From SW-4-43-9 sp047617985 (GTDB lineage Archaea; Nanohalarchaeota; Nanosalinia; Nanosalinales; Nanosalinaceae): 13,943 nt of DNA. A program made the translations under genes and the position numbers. Within the stretch, counting starts at the first letter, position 1; the number at the start of each line of letters is the position of its first letter. The stretch spans positions 1-13,943 of the forward strand of contig JBLGBS010000021.1 in assembly GCA_047617985.1 (NCBI GenBank), written 5' to 3'. The notes below the pieces were generated by a model. That model saw nothing but the letters and a program-made list of their open reading frames with translations, did no database searches and had not been told where the DNA came from. Below are positions 6,309 to 13,399 of this stretch, in pieces.

Positions 6309-7493
6309 ATGACAGAAACACCAGAAGTCAACATCGGACTGGTCGGGCATGTAGACCACGGAAAGACAACTTTAACCAACGCGCTGTCCGGAAAATGGAC
6401 GGATGAGCACTCAGAAGAGCTGAAAAAAGGGATAACAATCAAACTGGGATACGCAGACGTTTCCTACTACAGAGATGAAGACGGTTTGAATGTTAAAGGA
6501 GACGGCGATCATGTCAGAACGCTCTCCCTTGTAGATGCTCCCGGTCACGAAACACTGATGGCAAACGTTCTCTCCGGAGCAGCCATTATGGACGGAGCAA
6601 TACTTTTAGTCGCAGCTGACGAGGAAGTTCCACAGCCACAGACCCGTGAACACCTTGCAGCACTTGATATAATCGGAATAGAAAATATTGTGGTAGTTCA
6701 GAACAAGATAGACAAAGTCTCGAAAGAGGAAGCAAAAGAGAACTACCATCAGATCAAGGAGTTCCTCAAAGGAAGTACAGCGGAAGACGCACCTATAGTA
6801 CCGATTTCCGCCCAGCAGGAGGTCAATATCGATGCACTTCTGGAAACTATCGACGAGGAGATACCGACACCGGAAAGAGATCTGGAGTCGGATCCAAAGA
6901 TGCTTGTAGCAAGATCATTTGATATCAACAAACCCGGAACGGAGATAGATGAGATCAAGGGAAGTGTTGTCGGCGGAAGCTTGACGAAAGGAAAACTTGA
7001 GAAGGGAGAAGAAATCGAGATCCGACCCGGAATCAGGGTTGACGGAAAATGGAAAAGTGTAACCACAGAAGTCGAAACAATTCTACACGGAGGGAAACCT
7101 GTGGAAGAAGGAACCCCTGGAGGACTCCTCGCAGTTGAAACCTCACTTGACCCCTCACTGTCTAAATCCGATGGACTGGCAGGAAACGTCCTCGGAAAGA
7201 AAGGGAAACTTCCTGAAACCGCGGATAAAGTGGAGATTGATGTCGAACTTATGAAAGAGCTAGCAGGATCGGAAGGAAAGGAAGAGATAGAGAACATCAA
7301 GAAAGGTGAGCCTCTGATGATAAACATTGGAACCGGTAAATCAGCCGGAGCAGTGACAGGGCTTGGAAAAACTGTGGAAATAGATCTGAAGATGCCTATA
7401 TGTGCAGAAGAAGGGGATAGAGTAGCAGTTTCCCGGCAGATAGGCTCCCGCTGGCGGCTTATCGGTCACGGCAGGGTTGTCTCAACCCGGTAA
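6309..7493 (+). CDS. eif2g: Translation initiation factor aIF2 subunit gamma
   Basis: This 394-residue GTPase subunit of aIF2 brings initiator Met-tRNA to the ribosome. GTPase motifs are all present: GHVDHGKT (13-20), KKGITIKLGY (39-48), DAPGH (76-80), NKID (132-135) and SAQ (167-169). The two beta-barrel domains follow, with ARSFDINKPGTEIDEIKG and a C-terminus ending SRQIGSRWRLIGHGRV, close to other archaeal sequences. The zinc knuckle normally found between switch 1 and switch 2, with its CxxC pairs, is missing: residues 49-70 contain no Cys and are instead acidic (RDEDG, GDGDH). The protein is shorter than the usual 410 or so residues, partly for this reason. It follows rps6e by six bases with no clear ribosome site of its own. 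Confidence 0.97.
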   Translation: MTETPEVNIGLVGHVDHGKTTLTNALSGKWTDEHSEELKKGITIKLGYADVSYYRDEDGLNVKGDGDHVRTLSLVDAPGHETLMANVLSGAAIMDGAILLVAADEEVPQPQTREHLAALDIIGIENIVVVQNKIDKVSKEEAKENYHQIKEFLKGSTAEDAPIVPISAQQEVNIDALLETIDEEIPTPERDLESDPKMLVARSFDINKPGTEIDEIKGSVVGGSLTKGKLEKGEEIEIRPGIRVDGKWKSVTTEVETILHGGKPVEEGTPGGLLAVETSLDPSLSKSDGLAGNVLGKKGKLPETADKVEIDVELMKELAGSEGKEEIENIKKGEPLMINIGTGKSAGAVTGLGKTVEIDLKMPICAEEGDRVAVSRQIGSRWRLIGHGRVVSTR

Positions 7494-7504
7494 AGGTCGC
7501 ACAC

Positions 7505-7543
7505 CTTTTAAACTGAAAACTCAAAATGGGTAACACGGAGGGG
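7505..7543 (+). promoter_or_regulatory. TATA-like box and Shine-Dalgarno site before the MscS-like gene
   Basis: CTTTTAAA at 7505-7512 could be a promoter, giving a leader of about 17-20 nt. GGAGGGG at 7537-7543 lies eight bases before a TTG, and no ATG fits the frame near it, so it decides the TTG start at 7552. The accessory block may therefore have its own promoter separate from rps6e. Confidence 0.55.
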
Positions 7544-7551
7544 AAACTAGA

Positions 7552-9042
7552 TTGGTACTTGAACTGATTAACACAGCAGATCCGCTGGTACGGGTCGGAA
7601 TGGCACTTCTAATACTTGTTTTCGGGCATCTCGGAGTTAAAGCCTTCAACCTCGGCGTCAGAAAGTACTGGAGGTCAAAAGGAAGTCAGCTCACCAGAAA
7701 AGAAGTGAAGGAGAGAAATGAGGCGCTGAAATACGTTTCATACGCACTTGACTCAGGTATAATAATTCTAGCCCTGCTCTACCTTAATACAGGGATTAAC
7801 ACAGGGCTCATAGACTCCTTAATTGAATTCGTTCCACAGATGATTTCAGCTATACTTGTAGTAATACTTGGATTCCTTGCGATAAATATTACAACCAAAG
7901 CCGGGTCAGACTTCATGAAAACCCTGGGAGTCCACATGTACTTCCAGGAGATAGGACTATCCCAGAGCGCACTGAAGTTGTTCGCAGGAATATTCAAAGG
8001 ATTCCTATATCTTCTCCTGCTTCAGATCGCCCTAACAGAACTTGGAATCGGAAGCGCGTTTGTAGACGAACTTGTAAAAGCCTCTTCATGGGCTGCAGCG
8101 TTCCTTGTGGCCGGACTTGTCTTCTACGGCTTCAAAGATCTTTTCCAGAACTACGCAGCCGGAATCTACCTTAAAAACTCGCGAGTAGCGCGCCCAGGAG
8201 AGGAAATCGACCTAGACGGTGAAAGAGCGGAAATAAGAAATGTTTCTCTCTTCAGCACCACAATGGACACCCAGTCAGGCAGAACGGTTCTATCGCCAAA
8301 CAGCAGACTTATGGACTCAAACATATCAGCCAAGAGAACAAAAAGCGATCTAGAAACACTGGAAGATATCAAGAGCTACTTTGTGGCGGATCAGCCCGGG
8401 CTTTCAGCACCGGCTTCTCTGGTTATGGCGCTTGATATAATGGGATACCGGGTACAGCAGGAAGAGGTAGCGGAGAAACTTTCAGGCACGGATCCGGAGC
8501 AGATACAGGAAGCCGTTAAAGACCTCACTGAAGACGAAGTGAAGACAGGATTTGTTGAAAGGGATAAAATCACTGATATCGGCTCCGAGTTCAAGACATG
8601 GTTCAATGACGGAGCACTGACACTGGCAGAGGTCAACAAAGAGGTGCTTTTCTCCAGCTCAGAAGGAACCCAGCACCTTCTCTGTGTAGGGGTTGAAGGC
8701 AGCGAAATACTTGTAGTGGATCCCGGCTCGAAACAGGGCGGGGTTTACTACATCAACAAAGAAAAGCTTCTTGAATCCATCAAGAGCTCAGAAAAGCCTG
8801 GATACACAGTAATAGCTCCCAGCGGGACAACTGCATTCTGGAGACTGAAGAACAACCTGGTTTACTCGGATAAGAGCTACTACGACGAGCTTTCAAAGAC
8901 CCTTGAATCCCGACTTACAAGGATAATGCGCAGAGGCAGAATCCTGAAAGAAAGCATGCCTTCCTCCGTATCCCAGTACATAGAAAAATGGGAGCAGGAA
9001 GGAGATGTAACAAGGCTCTGGTCGCCTGAAGACGAGGATTGA
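7552..9042 (+). CDS. MscS-like channel protein fused to an inactive C39-type papain-like domain
   Basis: This is a 496-residue membrane protein. Hydrophobic segments lie at about 10-33, 64-82, 92-115, 143-163 and 178-195. The last runs into an MscS-type pore and beta-domain region: FYGFKDLFQNYAAGIYL (191-207), ARPGEEIDLDG (213-223), TLSPNSRL-like VLSPNSRLMDS (246-256). Residues 276-422 then resemble a C39 peptidase fold: QPGLSAPASLVMALDIMGY (281-299), a His in TQHLLCVGV (H375) and an Asp in LVVDPG (D390). The Cys of the usual CGPA motif is Ser285 and the Gly is Ala286, so proteolysis is unlikely; such dead domains can bind peptides. A charged helical tail follows. MscS proteins release solutes on membrane stretch, but the fused domain suggests a regulated or peptide-linked role. 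Start is TTG with a good Shine-Dalgarno site. The stop overlaps the next gene by four bases. Confidence 0.8.
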   Translation: MVLELINTADPLVRVGMALLILVFGHLGVKAFNLGVRKYWRSKGSQLTRKEVKERNEALKYVSYALDSGIIILALLYLNTGINTGLIDSLIEFVPQMISAILVVILGFLAINITTKAGSDFMKTLGVHMYFQEIGLSQSALKLFAGIFKGFLYLLLLQIALTELGIGSAFVDELVKASSWAAAFLVAGLVFYGFKDLFQNYAAGIYLKNSRVARPGEEIDLDGERAEIRNVSLFSTTMDTQSGRTVLSPNSRLMDSNISAKRTKSDLETLEDIKSYFVADQPGLSAPASLVMALDIMGYRVQQEEVAEKLSGTDPEQIQEAVKDLTEDEVKTGFVERDKITDIGSEFKTWFNDGALTLAEVNKEVLFSSSEGTQHLLCVGVEGSEILVVDPGSKQGGVYYINKEKLLESIKSSEKPGYTVIAPSGTTAFWRLKNNLVYSDKSYYDELSKTLESRLTRIMRRGRILKESMPSSVSQYIEKWEQEGDVTRLWSPEDED

Positions 9043-9857
9043 TACCTATCCGGCTTCTCACAATTTCAAAGGACAAAGTAGAAGGTTTCGAGGACTTTTT
9101 CGATGAAGTGACAGAGGCAGATATATCCGAAGTTTCACCTGAGGTCATAAAAGGCGAGAGAAAAGTGAGCGTGGGCGAAGAGTTCGTTGAGGAGTATGAC
9201 GCGGTTTACACCCAGATACCGCCACAGAACTCTGTTTTCGGAAGAGTGCTTCTCGAAACAATAGAGGAAAAGGAAATACCTGTAGATAACTACTCAACAG
9301 CCTACTTCACAGCAGCAAAGAAGAACTATCTCTACTATGTTCTCTCCAAAAGAGATATCAACTGTCCGAAAACAGTTTCAGTTGCATCAGAAAAAGCTGT
9401 CAGAAACATAGATCAGCACCTTGATTTCCCTGTTCTAGGCCGAAGACTTGAGGAGCTTAAGGAGACCGAGAAAAGAAAACTTGAATCCGGAGATGAGATA
9501 AAAAGCTTTTCGGAAGGTACAGAGTACGAAGAGGACGTGCTTCTCTTTCAGGAACTTAACGAAGATACCAAATACCGCTGTCTGGTTATAGATGGAGAGA
9601 TAATCTCTCTGAGAGAGGGATCCGAAGACTGGAAATTCAATGCTGAGAACCTCAAATACTCCAATATATCTGATACACAGAAAGATATCATCAAACAGGC
9701 ATACAGTTCGATAGGTCTAGGAGTTGTGGAGATACTGATCCGGGGAGAGGAGATCTACGATATAAATCCTAACCCTGATCTCGAACTTTACTCCGAAAAA
9801 GCCGGTAAAAACATTTTCTCAGAGGTCGCAGACCTGCTGAAAAGAGGTTCAGTATGA
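9039..9857 (+). CDS. RimK-like ATP-grasp protein, degenerate
   Basis: This 272-residue protein follows the ATP-grasp ligase layout: pre-ATP-grasp domain, then TAAKKNYLYYVLSKRDINCPKT (central linker, about 91-112), then DVLLFQEL (166-173), YRCLVIDGEII (179-189) and a C-terminal EEIYDINPNPDLEL (237-250) that matches the EVNxSPGL region. Key features are missing. The FPVxxKP Lys and Gly-rich ATP loop is replaced by FPVLGRRLEELKETEK, the D-x-R motif has lost its Asp (KYR), and the metal-binding Glu before N-P-N is Asp. It is probably inactive or altered, and may act as a partner of the intact ligase downstream. Start is TTG overlapping the preceding stop by four bases; its end overlaps the next ATG by four bases. 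Such overlaps imply coupled translation and a shared complex. Confidence 0.75.
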   Translation: MIPIRLLTISKDKVEGFEDFFDEVTEADISEVSPEVIKGERKVSVGEEFVEEYDAVYTQIPPQNSVFGRVLLETIEEKEIPVDNYSTAYFTAAKKNYLYYVLSKRDINCPKTVSVASEKAVRNIDQHLDFPVLGRRLEELKETEKRKLESGDEIKSFSEGTEYEEDVLLFQELNEDTKYRCLVIDGEIISLREGSEDWKFNAENLKYSNISDTQKDIIKQAYSSIGLGVVEILIRGEEIYDINPNPDLELYSEKAGKNIFSEVADLLKRGSV

Positions 9858-10735
9858 AGCTTGCGATAATCTATGGAGAGGTATCAACAAAGCATCAGTT
9901 AATAATGGAGAGAGCCGAGGAAATATTTGATTCGGTGCTTGCCGTACCGATAGACGGACTCAAGTTCCTGCACGGCGAGGAAGAACAGAAAGTTCTCTAC
10001 AAAGACATCGATCTAACCGAGTACGACGCGGTCTACATAAGAACGGACGACCGCGACATGATGTTTGCAGAGCACCTGGTCGAGGCATTAAACGAGGAGG
10101 GGGTTGTGACTCAGGCAAGCAACGACACGTACTCATACGAATCCAACAAGTTCTACAGCATGAAGGTGCTGGCAGAAAACGGGATAAACGTACCTGACAG
10201 CGTCTACACACTTTCACCTGACGTAGCAGTGAGCGCCGCGAAAGAACTCGGTTATCCTGTAATAATGAAGACAGTAAAAGGAGTAGGAGGTGAAGGTGTT
10301 ATGAGAGCATCAAGCGAGAGTGAATTAAAACCTGTTATGGACACAATGAAATCCTTCCAGCAGGAGATCTGCCTCCAGGAATTCAAGGAGCACGGCGGTA
10401 CAGACACCCGGGTGATAGTGATAGGCGACGAGGTTATGGCATACTCAAGATCCAGTGACGACGACTGGCGCTCCAACATATCCGGAGGGGGCGAAAGAGT
10501 TGAGGCACAGCTGACAGAGAAGATGAAAGAAACAGCCCGCAGAGCAGCTGGTGTAACAGGATTCGATATATGCGGATGCGATGTCATTGAAAGTGAGGGA
10601 GAACCGTTCATACTTGAGATAAACGGGTCTTTCGGTATAAGCAAGGAAATGAATCAGATTATAGGGCAGGACGTAGTCCTAAGAATTGTTGAAAGAATGC
10701 ATGAAAGAGCTCTCCAAAAAAAGAGAAACAGTTAG
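9854..10735 (+). CDS. RimK-like ATP-grasp ligase, intact
   Basis: This is a 293-residue predicted ATP-dependent carboxylate-amine ligase. It has the order seen in RimK/LysX proteins: NKFYSMKVLAENGINVP (98-114), the ATP loop PVIMKTVKGVGGEG (135-148) with Lys139, LQEFKEH (174-180), DTRVIVIGDEVMAYSR (184-199), WRSN (205-208), then CDVIESEG and the metal-binding FILEINGS (252-259). Relatives attach glutamate or another amino acid to a protein tail, carrier protein, cofactor or peptide; the substrate here cannot be told. The C-terminus lacks the S-P-G of RimK and has NGSFGISKEMN instead, so a different acceptor is likely. A weak GAGGTT lies before the ATG. Its last bases overlap the end of the convergent ATP-grasp gene. 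Confidence 0.87.
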   Translation: MKLAIIYGEVSTKHQLIMERAEEIFDSVLAVPIDGLKFLHGEEEQKVLYKDIDLTEYDAVYIRTDDRDMMFAEHLVEALNEEGVVTQASNDTYSYESNKFYSMKVLAENGINVPDSVYTLSPDVAVSAAKELGYPVIMKTVKGVGGEGVMRASSESELKPVMDTMKSFQQEICLQEFKEHGGTDTRVIVIGDEVMAYSRSSDDDWRSNISGGGERVEAQLTEKMKETARRAAGVTGFDICGCDVIESEGEPFILEINGSFGISKEMNQIIGQDVVLRIVERMHERALQKKRNS

Positions 10736-11667
10736 TCGGACATATCAATCAAAGTTTCTACCACCTTCTCCATCAAAGGCTCCTTCCACGATCGGACACT
10801 TTCATCATCATAGAAAAGAAGTCCCGGCTTCGAATTCATCTCAAGAATCCAAGGCTCGCCGTTCTCATCAAAGATGAAGTCAACAGCGTACACCCGACTT
10901 CCAAATCTGCGGAACACATCTTCTACTTCATCAACAATCCGGAGAGCGGATTCAGGAACATCTTCAATCTCAATATAAGTCATTGAACCGCCCCGGGAAA
11001 CGTTGCTGATAAGACCCTGATTCGGGGTTCTAACAAAGCTGGTCACAGGTTCGCCGTTCACAACTATAACACGGAGATCATGAACTCCATCTATATCAAG
11101 ATCCGGAATACCGGATTTAGAGTCTATAAACCTCTGAACCAGCAGATTCTCACCTATCTCGAACTCTTCAATATCTTTCACTATCTTTATACCACGCCCT
11201 CCAAAATCATATCTCGGCTTCAGCACCGCTCTCCCATAATCTTCTAACATCCTGGAGACGTTCTCTCGGGTCGCCGGCTGAGTCTCTGGCACCGCCTGAA
11301 ACTTCTCAGCCGTCAGAAGCTTATCCTTACATATTTCCTCCAGCTGAAAGCTGTTAAGTACAGGCAGTAAATCATTCATATCTCTCTTGATCCCTACGGT
11401 TTCATCGTCAAATCTGAACTTGTCAAAGATAACGTCAACATCTTTTCCTTCATCCAGCTTCTTCCAGCTCCCCTGCCTTAGGACATAGGGATTTTCAACA
11501 GAGCCGTTATCGAACCATGCAAAATTTCCGATCAAAACACTGGCTCCTCTCTCCTCAGCTATCTCCGAGAAAACCCTGTAACCTTCATCCATGTTGTCGT
11601 CATCAAAAGGTTTCTCTCCTTCACCATCAACTTCATCATCCCAGAGAACAGCAATAATCGGAGCCAT
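10732..11667 (-). CDS. ATP-grasp ligase, glutathione synthetase/YheCD-like
   Basis: This 311-residue protein is a second complete ATP-grasp enzyme, distinct from the RimK-like pair. Visible elements are an acidic N-terminal segment (WDDEVDGEGEKPFDDD), CKDKLLTAEKF (113-123), the ATP loop AVLKPRYDFGGRGIKIV (147-163) with Lys150, LLVQRFI (175-181), HDLRVIVVNG (196-205), NVSRGG (222-227), AVDFIFDENG (261-270) and ILEMNSKPGLLFY (274-286). All expected ATP and magnesium ligands are present. The acceptor is unknown; peptide, cell-surface or osmolyte synthesis are options. The frame is open to an ATG at 11733, but I chose 11667, since the longer form would overlap the divergent gene and adds a 22-residue basic stretch unlike the family. 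It converges on the RimK-like gene, overlapping by four bases. Confidence 0.85.
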   Translation of the reverse strand: MAPIIAVLWDDEVDGEGEKPFDDDNMDEGYRVFSEIAEERGASVLIGNFAWFDNGSVENPYVLRQGSWKKLDEGKDVDVIFDKFRFDDETVGIKRDMNDLLPVLNSFQLEEICKDKLLTAEKFQAVPETQPATRENVSRMLEDYGRAVLKPRYDFGGRGIKIVKDIEEFEIGENLLVQRFIDSKSGIPDLDIDGVHDLRVIVVNGEPVTSFVRTPNQGLISNVSRGGSMTYIEIEDVPESALRIVDEVEDVFRRFGSRVYAVDFIFDENGEPWILEMNSKPGLLFYDDESVRSWKEPLMEKVVETLIDMSD

Positions 11668-11690
11668 AGAAACAAGTTTTTCTCTCAAAC

Positions 11691-11704
11691 GTTTTGAATA
11701 TTCA
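11691..11704. promoter_or_regulatory. Shared AT-rich element between divergent ATP-grasp and metallopeptidase genes
   Basis: The 53-base spacer between the two chosen ATG starts (11667 minus, 11721 plus) holds one AT-rich element, GTTTTGAATATTCA, which includes the perfect ten-base palindrome TGAATATTCA at 11695-11704. It lies about 22-33 nt from each start, so it could serve as a TATA-like box for both leaderless transcripts or as a repressor site. No Shine-Dalgarno site is seen on either side. Confidence 0.4.
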
Positions 11705-11720
11705 CTCCAATGAAAGATGT

Positions 11721-12947
11721 ATGAAACCCTCAAAGTCAGAGATCAAATCAGGAATTGAAAAAGGAGAAAAACCGAATATAGAACTTGAAAAAAACAGAAT
11801 ACTCCACGAACTCACCGAAACAACCAGAATACTTCTCAACAGAACACAGGTTTTCAAAACAGCCGGAATAGATAACAAGCAGGAAGAGAAGGAAAGATAC
11901 CTGAAATCCTGTGAAGACAGCTTCAGACCTAACTTTCGGTTCCACGAATATCCCTACAGCAGAGAGAAAATGCTCGATCTTCTGGATCAGTGCATTGAGG
12001 AAACAGAGAAGATAGATAACCGGACTCTCGAAAGATACGGATGTAGAACGCTGGAAGCCGATGAAATGCAGAAGTTTTTCAGAGATATATTCCAGGAGCT
12101 GAAACTCAACGTGAAGCTTGCATCAGGTATCGAAAAGGAGAAGATCTGGAAAAAATACTCGGAGAAAATCTGGAAACCGGTAGAAAAAGAAGAGGTTCAA
12201 AGATCAAGAGAGAAACTCAAGAAAATGGAGCAGGAAGAACTTCGAGAGAACATAAAACCAGAAGAAGTCGCGGAAATGTTCAGAAACGAGATAGACAGGC
12301 TTGGAGCAGAGTACACTGTAGAAGTTAGAGATGTCGCCGGATGCCACAACATTCCCCAGGAGAAAACAGTCGTGGTTGCAAGAGGAGAAAACGGAGATAG
12401 AACCTACTCTAGAGAGGAAGCAAGAATGGTGACGATGCATGAAATCTTCCACGCTATGAGAGCCTACAACGGATTTAAAGCAGGAGAAAAATCCGGTTTC
12501 CCGGAGATAATCGGGCTTCACACACCTTTCTACGATAGAGCGGAAGAAGGAGGCGCAGTATACCGGGAGCACAGAACAGGAACAAGTTACAGAAACAAGA
12601 AGTTCGACTACCATTTGAGAATGGTAGCTGTCGGAGAGATAGCTGAGACTGATAGTTTCAGAGAAGACTTTACGTCGATAGCCGAAAAACTGGTCGATCT
12701 TGGAGCAACCAGGGAAAGAGCCTTCGAACTACTTACCCGAAATAGAGAAGCTCTCCGCCACCATATCTACCTGGCCGGATACCATGACTGGAAAAAAATA
12801 GAGGACAAAGAAAGGATGCTGGTCGGTAAGGTTAACGAGGAATGGGCGGAAAAGTTCTGGAAAGAAGCCGAAGCAGATGGGATGATACAGAAACCCGAGA
12901 TCGGTTCGGAGAAACTTTTCGATTTCACCTTTAAAGATTCACAGTAA
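11721..12947 (+). CDS. Zinc metallopeptidase resembling DUF1704/MATCAP carboxypeptidases
   Basis: This is a 408-residue soluble protein. The first 180 or so residues are helical and rich in Lys/Glu. The catalytic part follows: VTMHEIFHAMRAYNG (237-251), with a zinc motif HEIFH at 240-244, and RAEEGGAVYREHRTG about 30 residues later, whose E276 is the likely third ligand. This matches DUF1704 (HEIG-x-H-x-x-R-x-x-NG then EEGLA), the family of bacterial QEGLA proteins and the eukaryotic tubulin tyrosine carboxypeptidase MATCAP. Two differences: the motif is HExxH rather than HExxxH, and EEGLA has become EEGGA. An earlier in-frame TTG at 11694 would run into the divergent promoter; I prefer ATG 11721. 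Removal of an amino acid added by the neighbouring ligases is a plausible role. The PIN gene follows after ten bases. Confidence 0.7.
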   Translation: MKPSKSEIKSGIEKGEKPNIELEKNRILHELTETTRILLNRTQVFKTAGIDNKQEEKERYLKSCEDSFRPNFRFHEYPYSREKMLDLLDQCIEETEKIDNRTLERYGCRTLEADEMQKFFRDIFQELKLNVKLASGIEKEKIWKKYSEKIWKPVEKEEVQRSREKLKKMEQEELRENIKPEEVAEMFRNEIDRLGAEYTVEVRDVAGCHNIPQEKTVVVARGENGDRTYSREEARMVTMHEIFHAMRAYNGFKAGEKSGFPEIIGLHTPFYDRAEEGGAVYREHRTGTSYRNKKFDYHLRMVAVGEIAETDSFREDFTSIAEKLVDLGATRERAFELLTRNREALRHHIYLAGYHDWKKIEDKERMLVGKVNEEWAEKFWKEAEADGMIQKPEIGSEKLFDFTFKDSQ

Positions 12948-12957
12948 AAACTCGATT

Positions 12958-13341
12958 ATGGAAGACAAAATCCTGCTTGACACCAACTTCTTGACAGCAC
13001 CTTTCCAGTTCTCATTCGACATATTTGAGGAGCTGGACAGACTCTATCCCCACTGCGAGATATACACTCTCGACGACGCTTTACAGGAGGCGAAAAGTAT
13101 CAAAGGCGGAAAGTACGGCGGTCTAGTTAAGCAGTTAATCGAGAAGAAGGATATCCAGGTTCTTGAGACAGATGGAGAAGGAGAGGTTGACGACTTAATC
13201 GTTGATGTCGCCGACGAGTTTGTGGTAGCAACCAACGACAAAGAACTCAAGGAGAGGCTCTTGAACGACTCCAGACCTGTTATAATCATCAGAACCGGAG
13301 ACCACCTCGAAGTCAAGAACGGTCGGGCGCAGAATCTGTAG
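12958..13341 (+). CDS. PIN-domain nuclease, Fcf1/Utp24-like, probable rRNA processing
   Basis: This 127-residue protein has the PIN-domain fold of a metal-dependent RNA endonuclease. It opens with ILLDTNFLTAPFQFSFDIFEEL, whose DTNFL-PxQF-xDIF pattern is typical of archaeal Fcf1-like proteins. Acidic active-site candidates are D8, E44, D78/D79 in GEVDDLIVDVA and D94 in VATNDKEL. The tail RPVIIIRTGDHLEV also fits. It is not a typical VapC: no antitoxin gene is adjacent, and in many archaea this protein is encoded next to aIF2 gamma and Rpo7, as here except for the intervening block. It starts ten bases after the metallopeptidase stop, without a clear ribosome site, and so is probably on that transcript. 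Confidence 0.87.
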   Translation: MEDKILLDTNFLTAPFQFSFDIFEELDRLYPHCEIYTLDDALQEAKSIKGGKYGGLVKQLIEKKDIQVLETDGEGEVDDLIVDVADEFVVATNDKELKERLLNDSRPVIIIRTGDHLEVKNGRAQNL

Positions 13342-13352
13342 AGATACAAACC

Positions 13353-13363
13353 CAATTTAAAAC
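13353..13363 (+). promoter_or_regulatory. TATA-like box for rpo7
   Basis: CAATTTAAAAC lies about 42 nt before the rpo7 ATG, predicting a transcript start near 13385 and a short leader that carries only a weak GGGAT purine run. The gene may therefore be expressed independently of the PIN gene. Confidence 0.4.
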
Positions 13364-13399
13364 TTGCGTCAACATTTTCTATCTGTTAAAAGGGATAAT

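Noticed and set aside
6749..7327. Long open frame on the minus strand, opposite aIF2 gamma
   Set aside because: It is Ser/Pro-rich low-complexity text that mirrors the codon bias of the real gene, has no start signal and matches no family.
10252..10644. Minus-strand open frame opposite the intact RimK-like gene
   Set aside because: Shadow of a gene with clear ATP-grasp motifs; no independent signal.
9039..11667. Graspetide-type RiPP cluster
   Set aside because: ATP-grasp genes and a C39-type domain are suggestive, but I found no small precursor-peptide gene and the C39 domain lacks its Cys and an ABC transporter.
12204..12614. Minus-strand open frame opposite the metallopeptidase
   Set aside because: Its Cys/Phe/Val-rich product comes from reading the real gene backwards; the opposite strand carries the HExxH site.
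12958..13341. VapC toxin of a toxin-antitoxin pair
   Set aside because: There is no small antitoxin gene beside it, and the sequence pattern and position before rpo7 fit the Fcf1-like group.
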